Assembly: GCA_964618785.1 (NCBI GenBank)
Contig: CAZUCY010000156.1
Location: 1-7,416, forward strand
Direction: 5' to 3'
Length of the DNA: 7,416 nt
Origin: FEN-1297 sp964618785
GTDB taxonomy: Bacteria; Bacteroidota; Ignavibacteria; Ignavibacteriales; Ignavibacteriaceae
The notes beneath the pieces are model-generated. The model saw only the letters and a program-made list of their open reading frames with translations. It was not told the DNA's origin and did not search any database. Positions within the stretch are counted from its first letter, which is position 1. Each line of letters opens with the position of its first letter. Made by a program: the position numbers and the translations under genes. Of this stretch, positions 1-7,142 are shown in pieces.

Positions 1-3000
1 GCATTAGTTACTGCTTTCCAAACAACAGCATACATAAGCTGTCTGTATACAAAACGCTGCAGGAAAAACCACCAGAGAAGTCTTAACTTTTCTTTATCAA
101 ATCTAAAGGCTATTACAGCGCCCGTCAATTCTATTAAGAAAAGTAAAACATAAAAGAATGCGGTCTGCTCAAGAAGTTGAAGTGTTTGAGGGAGCGGCTG
201 CCAATCTTGAGTAAAAATTCCCTGTGATATCCATGCTTTGAAAAATTGGATCAATGTGTAAATTATTTGTATATCTACAAGAGGAGCAATAATTTGAAAA
301 GCAATTTGAAAAATCCAAAGTGATGGAAGCGCCAGCCCGCCAAACCACCCGTAACGAAATAATGCTGATTTATGCTTCCATAAGCATTGTAATGTTCCAT
401 AAGACCATCTGAATCTTTGTTTAAAAAACGAACTTATCGAATCAGGCGCCTCGGTGTAACCTATTGCTTCATTTTCTGTATCAACTTTCCAGCTGTTTTC
501 CCTTAAGCGCCAGGTTAAATCCATATCTTCAGCTAATGTATCGGTTATATACCCTCCTATTTCTTTTATTGCTGCTTTCCGCCATGCACCTATAGCTCCG
601 GGTACAACTGTAATAGCATTCAAAAAAGAATATCCCTGCCTGTCAATATTTTGACTTGTTATATATTCTATTGCCTGCCATCTTGTAAAAATATTTGTCC
701 TATTACCTACTTTAACATTTCCTGCAACCGCGCCGATTGTCGGCTCTTCAAAATGACGTACTAATAATGGAACTGCATCTTTTGAAATTTGAGTATCGGC
801 GTCAAGACTTATTAATATTTCACCATTTGCATAATTAATTGCATTGTTAAGCGCAGCGGCTTTGCCGGAATTGGGCTGCTTTATTAGTAGAACTCTATGA
901 TCATTGCTGTAATTATTAATAATTTCTTCTGAAGTCCTATCGGTAGAACCATCATCAATTACTATTACCTCAATATTGGAATAATTACTTTTTAGCGCAC
1001 TTTCAACAGTCTTACGAATCACTTTTTCTTCATTGTATGCGGCAATAATAAAGCTTACGGGAGGTTTGTAATTTGAATTGAAACTTCTTTTTTTATTTAA
1101 TACTTTTTTTATTATAGCAAGTATGGTCACAAAAATGACTCGGAGAATTCCAAGGATAATGGCAATAATAAAAGCATAGCTTAGTACTCGTTCAAATATG
1201 AAAATAGTATCAAATACAGGTCTGTCAACACCTATAAGGACCTGATCATTGCTGCTTAGAAATGGCATTATCTTATCGCGGCTTTGTCCTAAAATTTGAG
1301 AAATATCTACAAAAATATAACCGTTCTTTCTCAAGCTGGTAACTATGATATTAAGAGCTTTGATAGTAAGTGACCTATCGCCGCCTCCATCATGCAAAAG
1401 GATTACATTTCCATGGATGCTTTTAACCTGATCCAGTACCGATTGTACAATATCGTCTTCTGTCCTTTTTGCTGGTTCTCCATTACTGTCTGTTTTCCAC
1501 AAATTCCAATCCTGTGGATCGATTAATTCACCTATAGTAACATATCCCATTTTTGAAGCTATTATTACTGGCTTAACTTCCTCGGCGCTTACAGGTTCTG
1601 CATCTGCGTTATATGGCGGACGGAAAAGTATTGTCGATCTGCCAAGTATACTTTGAAACGCTCTTTGAGTTGTGTTCAATTCAAGTTCTGCCCGTCTGTC
1701 GCTTACTGCGCCGATATTTGGATGTGTAAATGTGTGATTGCCTATATAGTGCCCTTCATCTAAAATTCTTCTGACAAGTGCGGGTTCTTTCTCGGCATTC
1801 TCTCCAATTAAAAAAAATGTTGCATGAACGTTTAATTTCTTTAGTTCATCTAAAATTTTTGGAGTATATTCAGGGCTGGGACCATCATCAAATGTAATAG
1901 TTAATGCGTTTGGGATGTAACCGGTTCTTTTAATTACATAAGATGAAGGGAATTTTTTATATTCCATATCTGTACATAGTCCGTTTTCGGGGTCAATAGT
2001 TATTTGTCTGAATCCCCTTTGCGGGGTTGATTGAATAGATAATACCTCGCCGTCGCCGTCAAATTCAATTTCATAAGGGAAAGAGATATTCTCTAAAGAA
2101 TCAGGAGAAAAAGCTGAATCTATTTTATTTTTATTGAAGAATTTCCAGAGACTTGGGTCCTCGGAACCTAAATCCCAAAGTGCATAGCCTGCGACTTTTT
2201 TATTTCCGGCAATTAAAAATTGATTATATGCAGTAACCGCATCAAGCATCCATACAGTGTGTTCCTTGCCATCATCATCGGCATAATTAAAAGTAGGATT
2301 CATTGCATCAGGATCAAAAGTAATATTTTCTTCCGGATTCTCTTCTGTCGTATAATCACGCGCTAAAATTAATGCCGATTGATAGGAAATTGATTCGCTG
2401 ATCTTTTTACCTGCTTCCCAATCGTAAGAATAGTCCCCAATTCCGGCAATCAATTTTTGCGGAGGTATCTTTTCAAGTGTATTACTAAGAGTTTTATAGT
2501 ACCATGGTATAGATGCAATTGCACCCGGCGCACCGGAAGAATAATGTTCGTCATAAGCCATTAAAACAAAAAAATCACATGCTTCGTTCAGTTCTTTAAT
2601 AGGAAGCTTTGAATTATTAGCTTCTATAGCTATACTTAAAATAAGGCTGTCTGCTCTAAAGTATTTTTTAATTAATTTTAAAAACCCCGGTAGTTTTTTG
2701 TAATCCTCTTGATATAAGTTTTCAAAGTCTATTTGAATTCCTTTAAACTTATTTTTTGTAAGCCATGTTTCCAGTGATAAAACAATTCTTTTTTGATTTT
2801 TTTCTAAAGAAAGCAAATTGTGAACCCGGATCGGGTCAAATAAATCTTCTTCTGCATTACTGAGTATTGGCTCAATCTTTACATTATTGTTTTTTGCAAT
2901 TTGCAGTATATCAAGATTGTGTGGCGTTGTACCGGGATCCCAATCGGAAGTATCGATGTTGGTTCCATATTTATTTAGTTTAAGCCATGCTGGAAACAGT

Positions 3001-3407
3001 ACGTTCAATTTGCCTGCGTTAATTCTAAAAGAGTTTAACCCCGTTTCTTCCCACGGCGCATAATATCCGGCAATTATTTTTTCCTGTGGTGAAATCCTCT
3101 TTTGTACCGGTATATGCTTTGTACTTTTTTCAGACTTTATTTCGTCCCAGAGGGAAACTTTAGCGTAATGTAATAGAAACCTGCTTAATCGCGCTTTTTC
3201 AGATTGGATGCCTGGCAAAGAAATTTTAACCTGGTGATGTGATATTGAGGTTAATCCGGGGATAGGAGGAATTAACGGGATTATAAAAAGCGTAAATGCA
3301 AATATGGTTGTAAAAACTGCAATTATTAACCCCGCAGCAGTTCCCAATCTTCCTAAAAACTTTCTTCTTTTCCCGCTTAAATCAAAAAATATTGATTCCT
3401 TTTGCAT
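1..3407 (-). CDS. Trifunctional membrane protein: GH18-like domain, polysaccharide deacetylase (CE4/NodB) and processive family 2 glycosyltransferase; 3' end outside window
   Basis: An uninterrupted minus-strand frame of 1135 codons starts at the ATG at 3407-3405 and leaves the left edge still open. An in-frame TAA at 3428-3426 makes this the first possible ATG; no Shine-Dalgarno is visible. Order of parts: a basic N-terminus (KRRK at 13-16), a membrane segment at about 22-46, a GH18-like domain at about 110-418 (GIQIDFENL with D227 and E229; MAYDEH at 283-288), and a deacetylase at about 500-700. The deacetylase shows TFDDGP (D507, D508), NHTFTHP (H558, H562), RPPY at 596-599 and LLHDGGGD (H672), so the metal triad and catalytic residues are intact. 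A second membrane segment follows at about 738-766, then a GT2 domain from about 783 with IDDGS (817-821), DAD (869-871), AEDMD (959-963) and QRFRW (997-1001), then at least two more membrane segments (about 1024-1058 and 1080-1101). QxxRW is the mark of processive synthases such as PgaC, NodC and cellulose synthase. Positive-inside charges place GH18 and deacetylase outside the membrane and GT2 in the cytoplasm. Inference: synthesis and deacetylation of an extracellular, possibly GlcNAc-based polysaccharide. Substrate is unknown. Confidence 0.93.
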   Translation of the reverse strand, partial: MQKESIFFDLSGKRRKFLGRLGTAAGLIIAVFTTIFAFTLFIIPLIPPIPGLTSISHHQVKISLPGIQSEKARLSRFLLHYAKVSLWDEIKSEKSTKHIPVQKRISPQEKIIAGYYAPWEETGLNSFRINAGKLNVLFPAWLKLNKYGTNIDTSDWDPGTTPHNLDILQIAKNNNVKIEPILSNAEEDLFDPIRVHNLLSLEKNQKRIVLSLETWLTKNKFKGIQIDFENLYQEDYKKLPGFLKLIKKYFRADSLILSIAIEANNSKLPIKELNEACDFFVLMAYDEHYSSGAPGAIASIPWYYKTLSNTLEKIPPQKLIAGIGDYSYDWEAGKKISESISYQSALILARDYTTEENPEENITFDPDAMNPTFNYADDDGKEHTVWMLDAVTAYNQFLIAGNKKVAGYALWDLGSEDPSLWKFFNKNKIDSAFSPDSLENISFPYEIEFDGDGEVLSIQSTPQRGFRQITIDPENGLCTDMEYKKFPSSYVIKRTGYIPNALTITFDDGPSPEYTPKILDELKKLNVHATFFLIGENAEKEPALVRRILDEGHYIGNHTFTHPNIGAVSDRRAELELNTTQRAFQSILGRSTILFRPPYNADAEPVSAEEVKPVIIASKMGYVTIGELIDPQDWNLWKTDSNGEPAKRTEDDIVQSVLDQVKSIHGNVILLHDGGGDRSLTIKALNIIVTSLRKNGYIFVDISQILGQSRDKIMPFLSSNDQVLIGVDRPVFDTIFIFERVLSYAFIIAIILGILRVIFVTILAIIKKVLNKKRSFNSNYKPPVSFIIAAYNEEKVIRKTVESALKSNYSNIEVIVIDDGSTDRTSEEIINNYSNDHRVLLIKQPNSGKAAALNNAINYANGEILISLDADTQISKDAVPLLVRHFEEPTIGAVAGNVKVGNRTNIFTRWQAIEYITSQNIDRQGYSFLNAITVVPGAIGAWRKAAIKEIGGYITDTLAEDMDLTWRLRENSWKVDTENEAIGYTEAPDSISSFFKQRFRWSYGTLQCLWKHKSALFRYGWFGGLALPSLWIFQIAFQIIAPLVDIQIIYTLIQFFKAWISQGIFTQDWQPLPQTLQLLEQTAFFYVLLFLIELTGAVIAFRFDKEKLRLLWWFFLQRFVYRQLMYAVVWKAVTN

Positions 3408-3511
3408 GAATTTAATTTTATTGTTTTAATGGTTTCTGGTAATTATTTGTTCTTCTATCCTTATTAAAAATAAATAAAATGTGGACAATAAACCGTATGG
3501 ATTTTAATAAA

Positions 3512-3539
3512 ATTATAGTATCTTTTCATAAACGTAAAA
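3512..3539 (-). promoter_or_regulatory. Candidate sigma-70-like promoter for the large glycosyltransferase fusion gene
   Basis: Read on the minus strand, a perfect TATAAT lies at 3517-3512, about 105 bases before the ATG of the fusion gene. A weak upstream box (TTTACG or TTTTAC, 15-16 bases away) is the only -35 candidate. The region is very AT-rich, so a chance match is quite possible, and promoters in this bacterial group often differ from the E. coli consensus. Confidence 0.25.
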
Positions 3540-3550
3540 TAGAAAATATC

Positions 3551-3570
3551 CATTGTTGTTCGGAACAATG
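3551..3570. promoter_or_regulatory. Palindrome in the divergent intergenic region, possible operator
   Basis: The bases form an inverted repeat: CATTGTT and AACAATG around a GTTCGG centre, which can also be read as the near-palindrome TTGTTCGGAACAA. It lies between the divergent fusion gene and the small membrane-protein gene, 79 bases before the latter's ATG. A TTGTTC at its centre followed 18 bases later by TACTAA could be a weak plus-strand promoter, so a bound regulator could act on one or both genes. There is no U-tract after it, so a terminator is unlikely. This is a sequence observation; regulatory function is inference. Confidence 0.35.
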
Positions 3571-3629
3571 TCGGAAATCTACTAATAAAAGGGCTAAATA
3601 TTTAAGCTAAACTAAGGGCAGGTTATTCC

Positions 3630-3656
3630 ATGAATGTAATATACTTTTATGCTTGA
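3630..3656 (+). other. Possible 8-codon leader ORF overlapping the start of the membrane-protein gene
   Basis: An ATG at 3630 opens a frame reading MNVIYFYA and ends at a TGA at 3654-3656, eight bases past the A of the next gene's ATG at 3649. It is preceded by AAGGGCAGG (3614-3622) with a 7-base spacer, the only good Shine-Dalgarno-like sequence upstream of this pair, and too far (26 bases) from 3649 to serve that start directly. It could couple translation into the downstream gene, or be chance. A start-region frameshift in the downstream gene is another possibility. Confidence 0.25.
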
Positions 3657-4158
3657 CGGTATTCTATATAGCAAGCAGTCGGTTTTTATTAAAAGGTGGT
3701 TTTTATCAATTCTATTGCTCCCGGTCTGTGCGCATCTTTTGTACCATTGCGGCGAATACGGTTTAATTGATAATGCTGACCTTGTAATTCATGAAGCGGG
3801 ACATTTCTTTTTTATGTTTTTCGGAAGGTTCATTTATACTCTCGGCGGTTCCTTAATGCAGATAATCTTGCCATCTTTAATTGTATGGTTCTTTTTCGGG
3901 ATTTATTATAAAACCGGTGTACAAATTTCGCTATTATGGCTCGGACAGAATTTAATAAATATAAGTGTATATGCTGCGGATGCACGTGCAATGAAAATTC
4001 ATTTATTAGGTGGGAGCCATGTTTACCATGACTGGAATTATCTACTCGGTTATTTAAATATCCTTGAATATGACACTCTAATCGGTTATATCTTTTTAGG
4101 GACGGCAATTATTATTTTTGTAATAGCGTTTTTTGTACCATTAATAATAACAGATTGA
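3649..4158 (+). CDS. Small integral membrane protein with a HEAGH zinc-metalloprotease-like motif
   Basis: The product has 169 residues, mostly hydrophobic. A first membrane segment (about 16-33) follows basic K15/R16. The motif HEAGH lies at 48-52 and fits HExxH, in which two histidines bind zinc and the glutamate is catalytic. It runs into another hydrophobic stretch with GGSLMQIILP (66-75). Further hydrophobic segments lie at about 70-86, 93-110 and 143-167. Polar residues inside the protein that could be further ligands are D111 (in AADARAM), H124, H127 and D128 (GGSHVYHDW). The layout recalls M50-type intramembrane metalloproteases, but the usual NxxPxxPLDGG motif of that family is not present, so peptidase activity is not established. 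ATG 3649 is the first in-frame start after a TAA at 3637-3639 and has no adjacent Shine-Dalgarno. The next gene begins 24 bases downstream in the same frame, which suggests co-transcription. I recognise no named family with confidence. Confidence 0.85.
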   Translation: MLDGILYSKQSVFIKRWFLSILLLPVCAHLLYHCGEYGLIDNADLVIHEAGHFFFMFFGRFIYTLGGSLMQIILPSLIVWFFFGIYYKTGVQISLLWLGQNLINISVYAADARAMKIHLLGGSHVYHDWNYLLGYLNILEYDTLIGYIFLGTAIIIFVIAFFVPLIITD

Positions 4159-4182
4159 TTTCAATTTCAATATATAAGTTTT

Positions 4183-4989
4183 ATGAAAATATTAAATATA
4201 ATTTTATTACTCGGAATAATTTATTCTATAAACATTTTCCCTCAGGAAGGATTGGTTAAGTCTTTCTATACAAATGATACATTACAGTCTGAGATTAATT
4301 ATTCCAATAATGTTAGGCAGGGCTATGCAAAATATTATTACCCGAACGGGAAATTAAAACAGGAAATGAACTATTCCGATGGAAAAGTCGAAGGTGTTGT
4401 TAAAGAATATTTTGAAAATGGGAATGTAAAAGAAGTTTATTCAATTGAGGACGGAAAACGAAATGGGTCGGTGTCCTTATTTGATGAAGATGGAAAATAT
4501 TTAAAAGAACTAACTTATGAAAATGGTAATCTTATACAGGAAGAAGCGGCGGCTGTGGATACTTCCGCCAAACAGGCGGTGGTACAGAATGAAAATTCAG
4601 ATAAAAAATATTCTTCCAAAGAAGGTACAACTAAAATTGCTGTTCCACCTGCTGTAACTGAAAAACAAAATAAATACAACCCGGAATATTTAGATTCAGC
4701 GGATGTTATGCCGGCACCGGTTGGCGGCATTAAAACTATAATGAATAATCTTGTATTTCCTGAAAGAGCTAAGGAAATAAATATTCAGGGAATTGTCAAA
4801 GTGCGTGCTTATATTGACGAATATGGTGAAGTAACTCAAGACGAAATAATTCAGGGCATTGGTTATGGCTGTGATGAAGCTGCAAAAATTACTGTTTATT
4901 ATACTCAATTTACTCCGGGTTTAATAAAAGGGAAACCGGTCAAAGTTCAGGTGGTTATTCCTGTAGAATTTAAATTGAGCAAAAAGTAG
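4183..4989 (+). CDS. Exported MORN-repeat protein with a TonB C-terminal domain
   Basis: The 268-residue product begins with a hydrophobic segment (about 4-19, ending near FPQ) that is either a cleavable signal peptide or a membrane anchor. Four repeats of about 24 residues follow (about 26-48, 49-72, 73-96, 97-121) in the pattern YYPNGKLKQEMNYSDGKVEG. This is the MORN_2 repeat found in proteins that automated pipelines name YwqK-family antitoxins. A low-complexity linker rich in A, K, S and E spans about 122-175. A TonB C-terminal domain (about 176-265) follows with VFPERAKEINIQGIVKV, GYGCDEAA (227-234) and FTPGLIKGKPVKV, ending in VVIPVEFKL. In TonB proteins this domain contacts outer-membrane receptors in the periplasm; here the Pro-rich spanning region is missing, so true energy transduction is doubtful. 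It follows the HEAGH protein by 24 bases with no intervening promoter evident. The actual role is unknown. Confidence 0.9.
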   Translation: MKILNIILLLGIIYSINIFPQEGLVKSFYTNDTLQSEINYSNNVRQGYAKYYYPNGKLKQEMNYSDGKVEGVVKEYFENGNVKEVYSIEDGKRNGSVSLFDEDGKYLKELTYENGNLIQEEAAAVDTSAKQAVVQNENSDKKYSSKEGTTKIAVPPAVTEKQNKYNPEYLDSADVMPAPVGGIKTIMNNLVFPERAKEINIQGIVKVRAYIDEYGEVTQDEIIQGIGYGCDEAAKITVYYTQFTPGLIKGKPVKVQVVIPVEFKLSKK

Positions 4990-5091
4990 ATTGTATAACC
5001 TGCCGGTAGATAGAATTTGTTCGACCCTTCATCTGCATTTAACAAAATGTCGTACTATATTCTGTTAATAGTGTAATGTTAGAAGTAACTG

Positions 5092-5117
5092 TTATATTTT
5101 CCTGCTGGAAAATATAA
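5092..5117. terminator. Strong 11-bp hairpin between convergent genes, candidate bidirectional terminator
   Basis: A perfect inverted repeat (TTATATTTTCC, loop TGCT, GGAAAATATAA) lies between the convergent TonB-C gene and pdxB, starting one base beyond the pdxB stop codon and 102 bases after the other stop. Its location and symmetry fit a shared terminator. Neither side has a clear run of T after the stem, so classical intrinsic termination is not certain; it may instead protect the 3' end of the pdxB transcript. Confidence 0.5.
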
Positions 5118-5118
5118 T

Positions 5119-6258
5119 CTAATCCATTATTTCAAACCTGAAAGCTTTTAAAATCCGGATTACCGCCTCTTTGTCCCTATTTGTTTTAATTTTAAAGTTA
5201 TTAAATTCTCTTCTTAAAGGATATTCTTTTCGCAACATATCAAAACAATTAGGAACTTGCTCTTTAGGAATACTAATCAATTTTTTCATCTTATCGTTAT
5301 CTTTTTTTATATCATATATTCTACCTATTATATTATTCAATTCTTCGCCGATATTGCTGAATTGCTTTAGCTTAATAACAGGAGATTCTACTATAGGCAG
5401 ACATGGTTTCCAAACCGGCTGTTTTCCCGTAAACTTGCAAAGAGCGTTATAAATAATAACGGTTCCATTAACCTTTCCCTCAAGAGAATATCCGGCTATA
5501 TGGGGCGTACCAATTTTTACTCTACTGAGAAGTGCAATATCTATATCCGGTTCATTCTCCCAGACATCAAGGACCACCCGTAAGCTTTTGTTATCTATAG
5601 CTTCAATTAGTGCGGTATTATCTACAACTGCACCGCGGGAAGCATTAATTAAAATTGCACCGCTATTAATATTATTTAGATTTTCCCGGGCTAAAAGATG
5701 AATTGTTTTATCTATCCCGTTTTTATTAAGCGGAACATGTAAAGTAATGATATCACAGCTAAAGATTTTATTAAGAGAAACAAAGTCGTTTATGCCGTAC
5801 TTCCTTTGTAACGGGGGATCGTTCTTGAATACTTTCATTCCCATGGCTTCGGAAATCCTTGCAATTCGGCTTCCGATATTGCCTATACCGACTATTCCAA
5901 TTGTTCTTCCTTTTATTGAAAGATTAGTTTCGCTTAATAATTTTATTATAGAAGCAAAAACATATTCGGTAACTGCATCTGCATTGCATCCCTTTGCATC
6001 GGAAAAATAAATGTTGTTGGTTTCTAAATACTTTAAATCTATATGATCGGTGCCTATTGTTGCGCTGCCGACAAATTTTACTGGGGTGCCGTTTAATAAA
6101 TTTTTATCCACCTTGGTAATTGAACGGACTATTAAAACGTCCGTTTTCTTTATTAAGTTATTATTAATTTCCCTGCCATGAATAATAGAAACATTTCCAA
6201 AGTGCGAAAATGCTTCTTTGGCATATGATATGTTCTCATCTACTATAATATTCAACAT
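5119..6258 (-). CDS. pdxB: Erythronate-4-phosphate dehydrogenase (vitamin B6 synthesis)
   Basis: PdxB oxidises 4-phospho-D-erythronate to the 2-oxo acid, the second step of the DXP-dependent pathway to pyridoxal 5'-phosphate in the cytoplasm. The 379-residue length matches the family. It belongs to the D-2-hydroxyacid dehydrogenases: a split substrate domain (1 to about 95 and after about 255) surrounds an NAD-binding domain with GIGNIG at 124-129. Catalytic residues line up as R208 (NASRG), E236 (ENEP) and H253 (TPHIAGYSLEGK). Family-typical stretches include GSATIGTDHID (64-74) and KGCNADAVTEYV (89-100). The C-terminal part from about 290 is the PdxB-specific dimerisation region, which separates it from SerA and other relatives. 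ATG 6258-6256 is the first start after an in-frame TAA nine bases upstream; no Shine-Dalgarno is visible. It stands alone, convergent with the TonB-C gene and divergent from the methyltransferase, with no other B6 gene in view. Confidence 0.95.
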   Translation of the reverse strand: MLNIIVDENISYAKEAFSHFGNVSIIHGREINNNLIKKTDVLIVRSITKVDKNLLNGTPVKFVGSATIGTDHIDLKYLETNNIYFSDAKGCNADAVTEYVFASIIKLLSETNLSIKGRTIGIVGIGNIGSRIARISEAMGMKVFKNDPPLQRKYGINDFVSLNKIFSCDIITLHVPLNKNGIDKTIHLLARENLNNINSGAILINASRGAVVDNTALIEAIDNKSLRVVLDVWENEPDIDIALLSRVKIGTPHIAGYSLEGKVNGTVIIYNALCKFTGKQPVWKPCLPIVESPVIKLKQFSNIGEELNNIIGRIYDIKKDNDKMKKLISIPKEQVPNCFDMLRKEYPLRREFNNFKIKTNRDKEAVIRILKAFRFEIMD

Positions 6259-6434
6259 GCGTTGTTAATTTAAAGTTTACTAAATAATTTTATTTGAGTA
6301 ATAAATATAGTATAAAAAATTTTAGCGGTACTACACCTGATTTGTCATGTAAAATTATTACGCATAAATCGGATAAGATAATTGCAAAATATTCTTTAAA
6401 TTAAATATTCAATTAATCAAATTTTAAGTGTCAT

Positions 6435-7142
6435 ATGGATTCAACAATTTTCCTTCCCGGGACCGGTAAACAATTAGAATTTCTTATTGAAAATGTTGAC
6501 GTAAAAGGATTCTCAATCCTTATTGTAGGCGTCGGGTGTGAAGAAATTTCTGAAAGGCTGTTTGCAAAAGGCGCTTCAAAGGTAATTATAATTGTTGAGG
6601 ATTATGATTCTCTTCTAAATTCAAGGCTTCGGCTTGCAAATTCCAATTTCAGCGTCCGATTAATGGAGTTTCAGAATACGGATTTTAAAGATTCGGAATT
6701 CGATTTGGTTTTCGCCCAGGCTTCGGTTTCAAATAAAAAACGAAATAAAATTACAAAAGAAGTCTACAGACTGTTAAGAGCCGGCGGATATTATTGCGTC
6801 GGTGAAATTACCAGCCCGACTAAATCGCCTCCTCAATTTATTAATGATCTCTGGAAAAGTTCCGGCATAACCCCGCTTCATCCTGAAGAGCTGGAACAAT
6901 TTTACGAAGAAAGAAACTTTGAGATTGTTAAGTCAAGAGAACTTTCACATACACTAAAAGATTTTTACTTAACAAGTATAAACTTATTAGAAGAAAAATT
7001 AAATAGTCTTACGGAACAAGAGAAAAGTTATTTCAAAAAATTACTGAATAAGGTAAGCCACGAATCAAATGCTTACCTTAAACTCGGCGGTGATGAACAT
7101 ATAGGATTTTATGCCTCAATATTAAGGAAAGGTCTACTGTGA
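6435..7142 (+). CDS. Class I SAM-dependent methyltransferase, target unknown
   Basis: The 235-residue product has the Rossmann-fold layout of Methyltransf_11/25-type enzymes. Motif I is ILIVGVGCEE (28-37, glycines 32 and 34), the acidic position after strand 2 is in VEDYD (54-58), motif IV is FDLVFAQASV (89-98, D90), and the post-motif strand is YRLLRAGGYYCVGEI (111-125). The C-terminal part (about 130-235) is mainly helical and charged and gives no clue to the substrate. The ATG at 6435 is the first start after an in-frame TAA at 6414-6416, with no Shine-Dalgarno. Its stop overlaps the start of the RlmD-family gene by four bases (GTGA), so the two are very likely translationally coupled, which weakly suggests an RNA- or translation-related target. 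A small-molecule methylase is equally possible. Confidence 0.85.
   Translation: MDSTIFLPGTGKQLEFLIENVDVKGFSILIVGVGCEEISERLFAKGASKVIIIVEDYDSLLNSRLRLANSNFSVRLMEFQNTDFKDSEFDLVFAQASVSNKKRNKITKEVYRLLRAGGYYCVGEITSPTKSPPQFINDLWKSSGITPLHPEELEQFYEERNFEIVKSRELSHTLKDFYLTSINLLEEKLNSLTEQEKSYFKKLLNKVSHESNAYLKLGGDEHIGFYASILRKGLL

Noticed and set aside
3830..4108. Minus-strand open frame of 92 codons
   Set aside because: It is antisense to the HEAGH membrane-protein gene, with basic, unstructured composition and no domain. The minus-strand frames at 4515-4730 and 4696-4908, antisense to the TonB-C gene, are rejected likewise.
4156..4183. Possible stop-codon readthrough fusing the HEAGH protein to the TonB-C protein, since both are in one frame with only a TGA between
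   Set aside because: The second gene has its own ATG and a clear export signal at its N-terminus, so two separate proteins are the simpler reading.
4183..4600. Reading the MORN-repeat protein as a YwqK-type antitoxin with a neighbouring toxin
   Set aside because: The protein has an export segment and a TonB-C domain, and the neighbour is a membrane protein with a HEAGH motif, not a recognisable toxin.
5171..5452. Plus-strand open frame of 93 codons
   Set aside because: It lies fully antisense to the well-supported pdxB frame and resembles no protein; a shadow frame. The frame at 5747-6010 is rejected for the same reason.
6387..6410. Direct repeat AAATATTC, two copies 16 bases apart, upstream of the methyltransferase gene
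   Set aside because: The spacer is almost entirely A and T, so eight-base AT repeats are expected by chance; no clear promoter boxes accompany it.
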